From the NCBI RefSeq assembly GCF_006175945.1, contig NZ_VAJL01000001.1:1488001-1552000 (forward strand): DNA of 64,000 nucleotides. Direction: 5' to 3'. Positions 18,357-26,794 of the stretch are shown piece by piece. Source of the DNA: Chryseobacterium mulctrae. Its GTDB lineage: Bacteria > Bacteroidota > Bacteroidia > Flavobacteriales > Weeksellaceae. Below the pieces are notes generated by a model, which saw nothing but the letters and a program-made list of their open reading frames with translations, did no database searches and had not been told where the DNA came from. A program made the translations under genes and the position numbers. How positions within the stretch are numbered: the stretch's first letter is position 1; every line of letters begins with the position of its first letter.

Positions 18357-18965
18357 TTAATACTTTTCTAAATCAGAAAAACTTAAATCCTGTATTTTAG
18401 GTAAGGTTTTGATCGGTTTTAGTTTAGTGTTTTTTATATTCTTTTTGTTTGGGCTAAAATCTCTGTCATATTCACTTTTAGTTCCTTTTATTAAGTCTAT
18501 TTCAGTTTCGGATGTGGTTTCTTTTCCATCCCATAATACCCGTGATATTTTAATTAATTCAAAATTATTTTGCTTCAGCCTAAATTCATAACTGCTTTTA
18601 CGGTTATTAATATCTGTCAGCATTCGCAAGACTCCTTCTTCAATAAAAAAATCCGGAATGGGATTGCCATTGTGTTCTCCTTTTTTATTAATCGGATATT
18701 GAGGTTGAATAATTTTTGTAGAAGAAACCAGCATTTGAAGTTTCTTGTCAGGTTGTGAAAGGAATATTTGTAATCTCAAAGGTCTGGTCTCGTCTTCAAT
18801 ATTCATTTCCAACATCACTTTATCATTTTGTTTGTCATTATTCAAATCTCCCACTTCTTCTTGTACCAGAGACGTGTAATTATCTTTATTAATAGTTTTT
18901 TGTGAAAATACATCAGTCTTTGCTACAAATAATAATATGATGGTGTATACTGCTATTTTTTTCAT
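18357..18965 (-). CDS. Secreted protein with a DxNxD calcium-type motif
   Basis: A 202-residue protein with a signal peptide (MKKIAVYTIILLFVAKTDVFSQ, cleaved before Lys), so it is periplasmic. Just after the signal is VGDLNNDKQNDKVMLEM, an FG-GAP/EF-loop-like Asp-Asn-Asp calcium motif followed by a beta strand. The rest is beta-rich, with a basic Pro/Lys tail. It lies between the membrane protein and the LysM-like gene in the T6SS cassette. Its export makes it a candidate immunity protein against a lipase delivered to the periplasm, but this is inferred only from position. Confidence 0.6.
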   Translation of the reverse strand: MKKIAVYTIILLFVAKTDVFSQKTINKDNYTSLVQEEVGDLNNDKQNDKVMLEMNIEDETRPLRLQIFLSQPDKKLQMLVSSTKIIQPQYPINKKGEHNGNPIPDFFIEEGVLRMLTDINNRKSSYEFRLKQNNFELIKISRVLWDGKETTSETEIDLIKGTKSEYDRDFSPNKKNIKNTKLKPIKTLPKIQDLSFSDLEKY

Positions 18966-19001
18966 AATTCATTTTTTTTGTTGATAATCACCTGGACGGT
19001 A

Positions 19002-19346
19002 TTAATTATCCATCAAAGGATTATCTATTAGTGCGCTTGCTATAAGATAAATAGAAAAAAACAGCCACATTAAATATAGTAATCCAAGAAAAATAATAAT
19101 ACGGCTTACATATAAAATCCAATCCTTTTTTATCTTTTTTAAAAGAATAATATCTATAAGAACAAATAAAATACTGGTAGGTATACTTATTATCAAACCA
19201 AATTGCTTAATTATTTTCACAATAAGTTTTAAATTAATTGATTCAACAAGAGGACTATAAACAAATAAGAAATAAGCTGTCACTACCAGATTTGCTATTA
19301 AAAAAACCAACAGAATCTTACCAATACCTTGTGTTATACTTTTCAT
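19002..19346 (-). CDS. Small membrane protein next to the lipase-like effector
   Basis: A 114-residue protein with three hydrophobic segments: about residues 10-30 (ILLVFLIANLVVTAYFLFVY), 46-70 (IKQFGLIISIPTSILFVLID) and 78-106 (IIIFLGLLYLMWLFFSIYLI). It begins two bases after the stop of the lipase-like gene, so the two are coupled. Immunity proteins of T6SS phospholipases are often membrane or periplasmic proteins encoded next door, which makes this the first candidate. I do not recognise the family. Confidence 0.6.
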   Translation of the reverse strand: MKSITQGIGKILLVFLIANLVVTAYFLFVYSPLVESINLKLIVKIIKQFGLIISIPTSILFVLIDIILLKKIKKDWILYVSRIIIFLGLLYLMWLFFSIYLIASALIDNPLMDN

Positions 19347-19348
19347 AT

Positions 19349-21130
19349 TTATTTCTTTTTATATCCCGGATTTACTCCTGAACTGAATGAGTTTCTTAAC
19401 CCATCTTCAACTCTCTTCCACAATTGGGTATGGCTTAAACTATGGGATGCCATGGCTAAATAAGAAACAGAGCCCGGTGCTTTCATACTAGCATCTTTAA
19501 ATTTCTCTTCATCCTTTTCAGTAACCAGGCCAGCATGGTATTGAGTTACAAATTTTGAATACACTGCTAAGTTTTTTCTCAGTTTTGTAACTTCAGTATC
19601 TAATTTGCCAAAAACTACAGGCTCAATAGCATAATCAATTGTCCGTACAACAAAAGTTAACATGCTGGGTTTAATAAACTGACTTAATAACCTCATAAGC
19701 AGGTCTTCTAATTCACGTTTGTGTACGGCACCCTGTACTCCTTTTAAAAAAGCAGTAAATTCTCCTTTTTTATTTCTGGAATTATAGGGATCACTTTCAA
19801 AAATAGGTACGTCTAGAATAGGCAGGCTTTTTGTTTGTTTTTGAGGTGTCCATGAAGTTTCATCAATACTATCCGTGATTCCTTTATTTTCTCCAAATAT
19901 CCCGGCCAATAAACTCAATAAGTAACTGTCTTTTGGACTGGTCTTAATGGCTAAAAGAATATTTAAAACTTGTAAACCTTGTGTCAAGTTTAGATTTTTC
20001 ACCCACGTAGACTTGTCATAACCACCAGCAATCGAAGAATAATTTTTATGAACATGAGAGGTCCATTGCTGAAGACTATTTAAAAGATTAACAAATGAAG
20101 CTTTTTCTTTCTGTAGGTTTGAATTTTCGATCTTCAGAGAGTTGATGTACTTAATAAACTCACCTACTATAATATTAAATCCTAAAAAGCCTTTTGCCGT
20201 TTCCTGCCATGCTAACGTTGCTTTGTTTTTAAAATCCTGCCAGATCAGGCTTTTAAAATAGGTCATAATAATATCCTTATCGACACTTTTAACCATTTTT
20301 ATACCTGCTTCAAATCTATCCATTTGAAAAGACTTTAGTAAGCCCTCCAAATTAGTAAGGCTAAAATCAGCAATCAGTTGTTGAGTCAAATCATAGTCAT
20401 TATGTACATTAATGATTTTACATCCTTTATGTAATTTGGTATGATTCAGCTGGTGTTTCTTTTGAAAAAAAGGAGTCGATAAATAAGTGATACTTTTAAC
20501 TTTCCATAATTTTGGAAATTCTGTAATCTTACGGGGTTTCAAAATAGCAGATTTTGTGATCATTTCCTTACTGGAAACAAGTTCTGTAAATTGATTAATG
20601 ACATTCCCACCATGAGAATGACCAATCAAATGTAAATGTACCTCTTGATTTTTCCAGCCGGAATACGTTCTTAATAATACATCAAATAATCTCTCAGAAG
20701 CTACGATTCTTTCCTTAGTATCGTTGTCACCAGACCAGCTAAAAAACTGACCTTCAATATGCAGGTCGTGAAATTGAGGCTTAAGTTCCTTGAGCTTGTT
20801 CCAAAGATTGTTTAAACTCTCTTCAGTTTCTTTTTTGGTTTTTTCATCGTAATATTTCCAATATTCTGTATTGGCATGATGTTTTTTCCCGTCGGTATTG
20901 ATAGGATCCGTTGTTCCTGCTACAAACATCACAATATCAATAATTCGTCCCTCTCTTTTAGGAGGATCTTCAGGATTGTCTCCAAACAGTTTTCCGTTTT
21001 CAGCTGTTGCTATTAATTTTTTGGATGAAGAATAAGTCATTTTACCAACATACTCAGTATGCTGTCCTTTAACGATCTCAATAGAATCACCTTCTATGAT
21101 ACTTATCTTCGCAACATTATCGTTTGACAT
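19349..21130 (-). CDS. Lipase-like alpha/beta hydrolase, putative T6SS effector
   Basis: The 593-residue protein carries the serine-hydrolase elbow GHSHGG with nucleophile Ser 172, after the strand HLHLI. It is preceded by IDIVMFVAGTTDP near residue 64, which fits the oxyanion-hole region of class 3-like lipases. A long helical C-terminal half (residues 230-593) follows, with no membrane segment and no signal peptide. Residues 1-60 (MSNDNVAKISIIEGDSIEIV and so on) look like a small beta domain that may bind the spike. The start is three bases past the vgrG stop. Antibacterial Tle effectors hydrolyse phospholipids in the target periplasm, and similar activity is likely here, although the catalytic Asp and His cannot be assigned with confidence. 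Confidence 0.75.
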   Translation of the reverse strand: MSNDNVAKISIIEGDSIEIVKGQHTEYVGKMTYSSSKKLIATAENGKLFGDNPEDPPKREGRIIDIVMFVAGTTDPINTDGKKHHANTEYWKYYDEKTKKETEESLNNLWNKLKELKPQFHDLHIEGQFFSWSGDNDTKERIVASERLFDVLLRTYSGWKNQEVHLHLIGHSHGGNVINQFTELVSSKEMITKSAILKPRKITEFPKLWKVKSITYLSTPFFQKKHQLNHTKLHKGCKIINVHNDYDLTQQLIADFSLTNLEGLLKSFQMDRFEAGIKMVKSVDKDIIMTYFKSLIWQDFKNKATLAWQETAKGFLGFNIIVGEFIKYINSLKIENSNLQKEKASFVNLLNSLQQWTSHVHKNYSSIAGGYDKSTWVKNLNLTQGLQVLNILLAIKTSPKDSYLLSLLAGIFGENKGITDSIDETSWTPQKQTKSLPILDVPIFESDPYNSRNKKGEFTAFLKGVQGAVHKRELEDLLMRLLSQFIKPSMLTFVVRTIDYAIEPVVFGKLDTEVTKLRKNLAVYSKFVTQYHAGLVTEKDEEKFKDASMKAPGSVSYLAMASHSLSHTQLWKRVEDGLRNSFSSGVNPGYKKK

Positions 21131-21133
21131 ATC

Positions 21134-23092
21134 CTAATGCATATTGGTTTTTTCGTTGGCCTGTCCATTAATTTCAGTTTGAGAATGAATTTTATGATCC
21201 TTCTCACTATGAATTAATCTTTCTCCTTTTACTACTTTCTGACTATCCTGCTCAACCTCACTTTCTTTATTACCTTTAATAAATTCCATCATTTTTCCAA
21301 CAACATTGGTCATGAAGTTTCCTCCAATCATCACATTTTTCACTGCTCCCACGCTTTGTGAGCTATTCATGGTAATACTTTCTGTTTTGTTCATACCAAC
21401 GATATTACTTTGGTCTGCGCCTACAGAAGTACTCATATTTTGTCCCACCTTAATATCTAAATTTTCTCCTACATTAAAAGTCATATTTTTTGGGGAGGTT
21501 ACCGTTATATTTCCTTTTCCATCCATGAAATAGGTATTGCCACTTGGATCAATGATATTTACACTTCCTTCATCATCATTCATCAGAACTTTAATTCCAC
21601 TTTTTGTTTGAATGGATCTCATATGATTATTGATTCCGCCTCCCAAAGCTGTTCCCCCATGAAACATTCCCCCCATTACAAAAGGTCGGTCGGGATGATT
21701 GTGTACAAAGTTTACCATTACCTGATCGCCGACTTCTGGTATTGCAACATAACCTCTATTCTGAGTGATCTGATCTGTTCCTCCTGCATCAGGACTCATC
21801 ATTCGGATGAAATGAGTTGTGTCGTTTGTTTGCCAATCAAATCTTACCTGAACTCTTCCTTGTCCTTCAGGATCGGTGTTTGAAATGACAGTTGCGATCT
21901 GTGGCTGCGCAATAGGAACGGTAAATTCAGGTTTGGGTAGAAAGCCTGTATCAGATGCAATTCCTGCAAAACTTCCGGTGTAATGACCAATTGTATCTAT
22001 TTCATGAGTTGTTTCTGTAATCATGATTCTTGTGAAATACGAAGTTTCATTCGTATCAACTTTTCGCATTTCAATATCCACAGAACATCCCGGATGTAAA
22101 AAAGGAACGGTTGTAGAACCTGAAAGATTGAAAACATTCACCGCCTCGCTTCCAGAAGTGCTTTTTTGTGAATATTCAACATCCAAATGAGTTGTTGCTT
22201 TTATTGGAGCAACTCGTAATGATGGAGTTTTATAAATAGCATCGTTGTGTTGATAAGCCGTTTTTGCTAAATCTCCAACATGCTGAATCGGTGTTAAACC
22301 CGATTTCAAAACTTCATTCTTATTACTATTGTAGCCGTAAAATTGTGGTTTGGTATGAACCGCTTTTAATTCTACTTTTATGTCGTTTGCACTGCTTCCG
22401 TAAGTTAATTTAATCGGCTTATTTTGCGGTGGAAGTTTTCCAAAGTGCAGAACTTCTCCATCGTAATAAAACTGTTCGCCATATGCTTCTGCCATTCTTG
22501 CCAAATAATTGTAATGGGTTTCATCGTATTGACTGCTGTAAATAATTTGAGAATAATCATTTGTATCAATTCTGATATCAAAACGGCTTTTATCTAAACC
22601 CTGTTTTATCACTTCTTCAGCAATAATTCCCATATTGACAGCCTGATTTCCACCAAAACTTTGAATATGTGGTGCTCCATCCAATAAAATTGTTGGACTG
22701 TAACCTGACAAAACGATATTTCCCAGACTCATTTTCTCCTGACTGAAACCAACTCCCGTGATAACGCCTACAAAAGTGCGTTCAGGACTGTTTTCGATGT
22801 CTTTATAAGAAATGACAGCCGTTAATCTTTTTCCTAAAAATTTATTCGCTTCTTCTAAAGTATGGGTTTGGCGGTCGCCTAAAGTATCATGCGCTAAAGT
22901 CAGCGTAAATTCGTGGTGCTTCTGTGAGCTTTGGGTAAGCTTAAAATGTTTGTAATATTTGATCACCTTACCTTCAATGACCAAAGATAATTTTACCAGT
23001 CTGTTGATCCCGGTATGATGATTCTCTGAAATTCCTGCTGCATTCTGAGATGGTCGGAAAACGGAACCTCCAGATGTGTCAAAACTTTTCAT
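21134..23092 (-). CDS. vgrG: T6SS spike protein VgrG
   Basis: A 652-residue protein of normal VgrG length. The gp27-like part (residues 1-380) includes FVGVITGVGFSQEKMSLGNI, QYDETHYNYLARMAEAYGEQ and FYYDGEVLHFG. The gp5 OB-fold part includes RVQVRFDWQ, FIRMMSPDAGG, YVAIPEVGDQVMVNF and HPDRPFVMGGMFHGG, the classic VgrG hallmark. From about residue 490 the repeats (GNITVTSPKNMTFNVGENLD and following) form the beta-helical needle. The protein trimerises at the tip of the Hcp tube and carries effectors. The adjacent lipase-like gene starts three bases downstream and is probably its cargo. Confidence 0.95.
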   Translation of the reverse strand: MKSFDTSGGSVFRPSQNAAGISENHHTGINRLVKLSLVIEGKVIKYYKHFKLTQSSQKHHEFTLTLAHDTLGDRQTHTLEEANKFLGKRLTAVISYKDIENSPERTFVGVITGVGFSQEKMSLGNIVLSGYSPTILLDGAPHIQSFGGNQAVNMGIIAEEVIKQGLDKSRFDIRIDTNDYSQIIYSSQYDETHYNYLARMAEAYGEQFYYDGEVLHFGKLPPQNKPIKLTYGSSANDIKVELKAVHTKPQFYGYNSNKNEVLKSGLTPIQHVGDLAKTAYQHNDAIYKTPSLRVAPIKATTHLDVEYSQKSTSGSEAVNVFNLSGSTTVPFLHPGCSVDIEMRKVDTNETSYFTRIMITETTHEIDTIGHYTGSFAGIASDTGFLPKPEFTVPIAQPQIATVISNTDPEGQGRVQVRFDWQTNDTTHFIRMMSPDAGGTDQITQNRGYVAIPEVGDQVMVNFVHNHPDRPFVMGGMFHGGTALGGGINNHMRSIQTKSGIKVLMNDDEGSVNIIDPSGNTYFMDGKGNITVTSPKNMTFNVGENLDIKVGQNMSTSVGADQSNIVGMNKTESITMNSSQSVGAVKNVMIGGNFMTNVVGKMMEFIKGNKESEVEQDSQKVVKGERLIHSEKDHKIHSQTEINGQANEKTNMH

Positions 23093-23290
23093 ATCTGCGT
23101 AAATTTGGTGTATAGAGCATAAATTTATAAAATATTATTCATCTCGATATGATAAATCTTATTTATTTTGCTTAATCAATTTAATGGGAATGCAATTAGC
23201 TTGCCTTATGCATCTTACATTTCGGCAATGCTATTATTCTTTTTGAATCCTTCTTTTTGAAATTATTTTTTTTCAAAGAAGAATTAGGGC

Positions 23291-23322
23291 AAAAAAGACC
23301 GTCTTTTGAGGACAGTCTTTTA
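23291..23322 (-). terminator. Terminator after hcp
   Basis: Read on the minus strand, AAAAGACTGTC pairs with GACGGTCTTTT (one G-T pair) and is followed by a T run. It lies 32 bases past the hcp stop and separates hcp from vgrG, so hcp can be expressed alone at high level. Confidence 0.8.
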
Positions 23323-23353
23323 TATATTACTATAAATAATAAATCTGCAAATT

Positions 23354-23758
23354 TTAGCTTGTTGGCCAAATTCCTTCATAAGCAGAGTTACCATAGTTGA
23401 TTTTCTCAGCACTTACTACAAAGCTGATCAACATTGAGTTTTCGTCTACTGCATCGAAATCTACTTCGTGTTGAATTACATAACCGTTTTCCCAGTTTAA
23501 GGTAATCAAAGTTCCTTCTTCGTGAGATTTATTGAAAGTAATTTCGCCTGAAGTTGGCTTGTATTTTCCGTTTAACAATGACTCAAGGATGTCAGATTTT
23601 TCTGTTGCCTCGATCGTTAATTTGATTAATGCATTTGAAGGATCTGATGCTACTCTACCTGAAACATCTGTAGATCTTGAAACGCTGTAGTTCAGCTTTA
23701 GTAATTTTTGACCTTCGCTTCCGTTGAATTTTAAGATTCCTCTTGAATTTGCTGCCAT
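23354..23758 (-). CDS. tssD: T6SS tube protein TssD (Hcp)
   Basis: The 134-residue protein matches the Bacteroidota TssD family of Hcp-like tube proteins: GILKFNGSEGQKLLKLNYSV at the N-terminus, VSGRVASDPSNALIKLTIEA with its conserved substitution loop, and GEITFNKSHEEGTLITLNWE followed by the final strands. It forms stacked hexamers, the inner tube of the contractile T6SS, and is secreted with effectors. A strong -7 box (TATCTTTG) and its own terminator indicate a monocistronic, high-output gene, as expected for Hcp. No tssB, tssC, tssK or clpV genes lie in the window, so the core machine must be encoded elsewhere. Confidence 0.94.
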   Translation of the reverse strand: MAANSRGILKFNGSEGQKLLKLNYSVSRSTDVSGRVASDPSNALIKLTIEATEKSDILESLLNGKYKPTSGEITFNKSHEEGTLITLNWENGYVIQHEVDFDAVDENSMLISFVVSAEKINYGNSAYEGIWPTS

Positions 23759-23804
23759 AATAAGTAAATTTTAAATCGTTAGTATTTTTGTGATTTCTAT
23801 AACC

Positions 23805-23812
23805 CAAAGATA
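23805..23812 (-). promoter_or_regulatory. Probable -7 box of hcp/tssD
   Basis: TATCTTTG on the minus strand is a perfect TAnnTTTG element 46 bases before the start codon. The region upstream is A/T-rich without a clear TTTG -33 element. Confidence 0.5.
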
Positions 23813-24057
23813 GATACACCAAAAATATTTTTAAAACTTTTAAACTATTATTTCGAAAATTGTAGTAATTCTACGATTTCATGTAGTAAAACTACGATAG
23901 CTTTGCAAAGCTTTTAGAAATAGATTGTTCAGTACTATTTAATCAATAACATATAAAATTATAGCTTCTGCGTTATTGGTATTTATAATTTGATTAAATT
24001 TACCACCATTCCATACAAGGAATACGGATGGAAAATTAACGTTAGTCCAGAATACCT

Positions 24058-25086
24058 ATGACAAAGAAAAATGCCACTATTTATGATATTTCAAAGAAGC
24101 TAAACGTAAGTGTGGCAACGGTTTCCAGAGCATTGAATGATAATCCGAGAATCAGCCAGGCGACGAAAGATTTGGTGGTTAAAACGGCAAAGGAAATGAA
24201 CTATAAGCAGAATAACCTTGCCAAAGCTCTAAAAAGTGGGGAAACCAAAAACGTAGGAATCATCGTTCCGTACATTAATACCAACTTTTTCTCATCGGTT
24301 ATCCGTGGAATTGAGGAAGAGCTTTCTCTTCACGGTTATCACGTGATTATCTGCCAAAGTCATGAAGATGTTTTAACGGAAAAAAAGCATTTGAACACTT
24401 TATTAAATGCTCAGGTTGACGGAATTTTCATGTCTGTTTCCCGTACCACAGTAGACACGGAACATATTCAACAAATTTTAAATACATCCAATACGCCTAT
24501 TATATTTTTCGATAGAAAGAAAGATATTCCGGGAATTAGCACAGTTACCATTGATGACTACAAAGGTGGGTACATGGCAACCGAGCATCTTATTTCTGAA
24601 GGGTATAAAAACATCTGTCACTTTGCCGGAGACTTGAATCTTGAGATTTATCAAAACCGTCTGAATGGTTATAAACAGGCTTTAATTGATCACAAATTTC
24701 AGGTAAAAGAAGAAAACATCATTTCTACGGGAAGTTCGATTGAAGCAGGAATTGATGCCATCAAAACTTTATGGAGCAGACCATCCATTCCGGATGCTAT
24801 ATTTTCTTCCAGTGATTTTGCAGCGTTGGGAGCTTGTCAGGAATTAAAGAAGCGTAAGATTAAAATTCCTCAGGAAGTTGCTGTTATCGGCTTCTCCAAT
24901 GAACCTTTTACCCAGTTTATGGAACTTCCGATGAGCTCGATGGATCAGACTCCGTTGATTATGGGAAATATGGCTGGACAGGTTTTCCTTGATCATATTA
25001 AAGATAATTCTTCCGGAGTTTCTATTGAGAAGAAGGTTGTTCTTGCACCGAAGATTTGTGTAAGGAAGTCTTCAAAAAGGAAATAG
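24058..25086 (+). CDS. LacI family transcriptional regulator
   Basis: The 342-residue protein has the N-terminal helix-turn-helix TIYDISKKLNVSVATVSRAL followed by the hinge helix NLAKALKSG, and a periplasmic-binding-protein-like effector domain (NVGIIVPYINTNFFSSVIRG to AVIGFSNEPFTQFMELP). LacI-type repressors leave their operator when a sugar or sugar acid binds. The gene lies between the T6SS cassette and the hexuronate genes, and AATCGATT palindromes lie in the kduI-susC spacer, so it probably controls the pectin locus with a uronate or KDG-like inducer. This link is inferred from position, and no autoregulatory site is obvious. Confidence 0.92.
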   Translation: MTKKNATIYDISKKLNVSVATVSRALNDNPRISQATKDLVVKTAKEMNYKQNNLAKALKSGETKNVGIIVPYINTNFFSSVIRGIEEELSLHGYHVIICQSHEDVLTEKKHLNTLLNAQVDGIFMSVSRTTVDTEHIQQILNTSNTPIIFFDRKKDIPGISTVTIDDYKGGYMATEHLISEGYKNICHFAGDLNLEIYQNRLNGYKQALIDHKFQVKEENIISTGSSIEAGIDAIKTLWSRPSIPDAIFSSSDFAALGACQELKKRKIKIPQEVAVIGFSNEPFTQFMELPMSSMDQTPLIMGNMAGQVFLDHIKDNSSGVSIEKKVVLAPKICVRKSSKRK

Positions 25087-25599
25087 TTTTTTAAATTTCT
25101 TTTGTCTTGAAACAAAAGAAACAAAAATTCAAGACTTGGAACTGAAAGGCTAAAAATAAGCAATACTCTCTAAAAATTCTAAAACTTGCGCGAGTTCAAG
25201 ATGAATACTTTGATTGTTAATTTGTGTCGCGCTTCAAACAGAAGAATTTTCTTAACGTTCGCATCGCTTATTTTCTTAACACTTTCATTTCCTATGTCGT
25301 ATTGAAGGCAAATAAAATATTTTTCACTATTATCTTTACAGTGTTTGTCATTCTGACGAAGGAAGAATCTCAGCTTTACTTTATTTTGCGAGTAAATCAA
25401 AGATTTCACAAATTCAAATAATAGAAATAAACGAAAGATTAAAACTTACACGTGAAAAATTCCCCTCCAGAGGAGGGGTGGCAAAAATTCGTAAGAATTT
25501 TTGACGGGGTGGTTTGTTTTCGCAGGAATGTAGAAATTGGTTTTGTTTTAATATGAATTAAAATTTGTTATTCATTTTTATTTAATTATTTTTAATTAA
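25087..25599. repeat. Gene-free spacer with lineage-type repeats
   Basis: No convincing gene is present. GTCATTCTGACGAAGGAAGA at about 25347-25366 is related to the sequence at 30053-30077. At 25455-25522, a GGGGTGG-containing block (CCCCTCCAGAGGAGGGGTGG, then a short hairpin, then GACGGGGTGGTTT) has the form of a repeated flavobacterial intergenic element. An A/T-rich stretch around 25576-25600 contains ATTTAATTATTTTTAATTAAAT. Confidence 0.6.
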
Positions 25600-25642
25600 A
25601 TAATTGTTTGAATTGACGGATAGTGTCAATTCAAACAATTAT
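25600..25642. promoter_or_regulatory. Perfect 18-bp inverted repeat upstream of the 25661 gene
   Basis: Arms 25600-25617 (ATAATTGTTTGAATTGAC) and 25625-25642 are exact reverse complements around a 7-base loop. The hairpin ends 18 bases before the preferred ATG at 25661, so it is either an operator or a structured leader. Confidence 0.75.
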
Positions 25643-25660
25643 GTTCAATTTTACTCCACT

Positions 25661-26641
25661 ATGGACAGAAAAATTCTATTAAATCAATTAGAATTAGCGT
25701 ATTCTCCTTTAACGGCTTATGAATTCGCTGTTGTAAAAAATGATAAACTAATTGAAAGGGCTTTAAAAAGGTCAAGTTTATATGTTATTGCGCAAAGACC
25801 TGCAATAACATTCGAAAATTTATACTCCGATAATAAGGAATTTAAATTAAACTTCGAAATACATCAACAAGGAAATGTAAATATTTTAAAATGCGAACTT
25901 CCTTTTGACCAAGAAATATTTGGATTAATTAAAGATAATGAAGTGGAGATTGCAATTAATTATCTCAATGATTCTTTAAAAGAAGAAAATCCTTTCAGTA
26001 ATATTCATGGTTTTTCTTTATTAAGTAATAGGAATAATAAAAAAGAATTTATAGTATGGTTTTCGCCTGAAAAACTATTGCAAAACTGGTGGAAAGGTTT
26101 CGTTAATTGCGCTATTTTAGGAGATTGGAGTTCATTTTTATCATATCAAGTACATTATGTTGGAAAAGCTACTAAACAAAGTATTTTGAAAAGATTAACA
26201 GGTCATTCAACATTGCAAGATATACTTTCATTGCAAACTCCTGTAACTGAAAAACAATTACCTGCAAATGAAATAGTAATTTTACCATTTGAATTTCAAG
26301 ATAATTTACAAATAGAATCTTTTAGTTCTATGTCTAATATAGACGACATGGTTGACAGCTTTTTAGGAAAAAACTATCCTGAACAAGAAAAAGTTTTTTT
26401 AGATGCAGAAAAAGCTTTGATAAAAGCTATGGAACCATCATACAATAATGAAATGTTTAAAAAATATCCTATCAGTAAAGATGGACTGTACTCCGACAAA
26501 TATAATTCTATATCTTACACTTTCACAGATCCAATTATTCTAAAATATAATAATGGAGATATTAGAGGTGGATTAACTCATATTGGGGGAGATACGATTT
26601 TAATAAGTGACAATACAACCTTCGAATTAATTAAACACTAA
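25661..26641 (+). CDS. Protein of unknown function with a GIY-YIG-like segment
   Basis: The open frame can begin at a TTG at 25604, but that would translate the 18-bp inverted repeat. The ATG at 25661 (MDRKILLNQLELAYSPLTAY) gives a 326-residue protein. I do not recognise the family. Residues about 160-195 (YQVHYVGKATKQSILKRL, then TGHSTLQDIL) resemble the YIG-to-Arg part of GIY-YIG domains. A clear GIY strand before it is missing, so nuclease activity is doubtful. Composition is more A-rich than the neighbours, and the gene stands alone between the LacI regulator and uxaA, so it may be an insertion in the locus. Confidence 0.6.
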   Translation: MDRKILLNQLELAYSPLTAYEFAVVKNDKLIERALKRSSLYVIAQRPAITFENLYSDNKEFKLNFEIHQQGNVNILKCELPFDQEIFGLIKDNEVEIAINYLNDSLKEENPFSNIHGFSLLSNRNNKKEFIVWFSPEKLLQNWWKGFVNCAILGDWSSFLSYQVHYVGKATKQSILKRLTGHSTLQDILSLQTPVTEKQLPANEIVILPFEFQDNLQIESFSSMSNIDDMVDSFLGKNYPEQEKVFLDAEKALIKAMEPSYNNEMFKKYPISKDGLYSDKYNSISYTFTDPIILKYNNGDIRGGLTHIGGDTILISDNTTFELIKH

Positions 26642-26731
26642 GAAATCGATGTTGTAGATTTGTGCAATTAGTGACTTTCTGCAAATACAATAATCTTATC
26701 ACAGATTCTAAATACGGTTATCAACAAAAAA

Positions 26732-26766
26732 GAAAATGCTCTCTACACGATGTAGAAAGCATTTTC
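26732..26766. terminator. Bidirectional terminator between the unknown gene and uxaA
   Basis: GAAAATGCT (26732-26740) pairs with AGCATTTTC (26758-26766), and inner CTAC pairs with GTAG. It lies between converging genes. Confidence 0.7.
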
Positions 26767-26794
26767 AACCCTAATATTTAATATAATTAACCCA

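Noticed and set aside
25179..25421. Short frames on both strands after the LacI gene
   Set aside because: They overlap each other and a repeat containing GTCATTCTGACGAAGGAAGA; no conserved sequence and no operon context.
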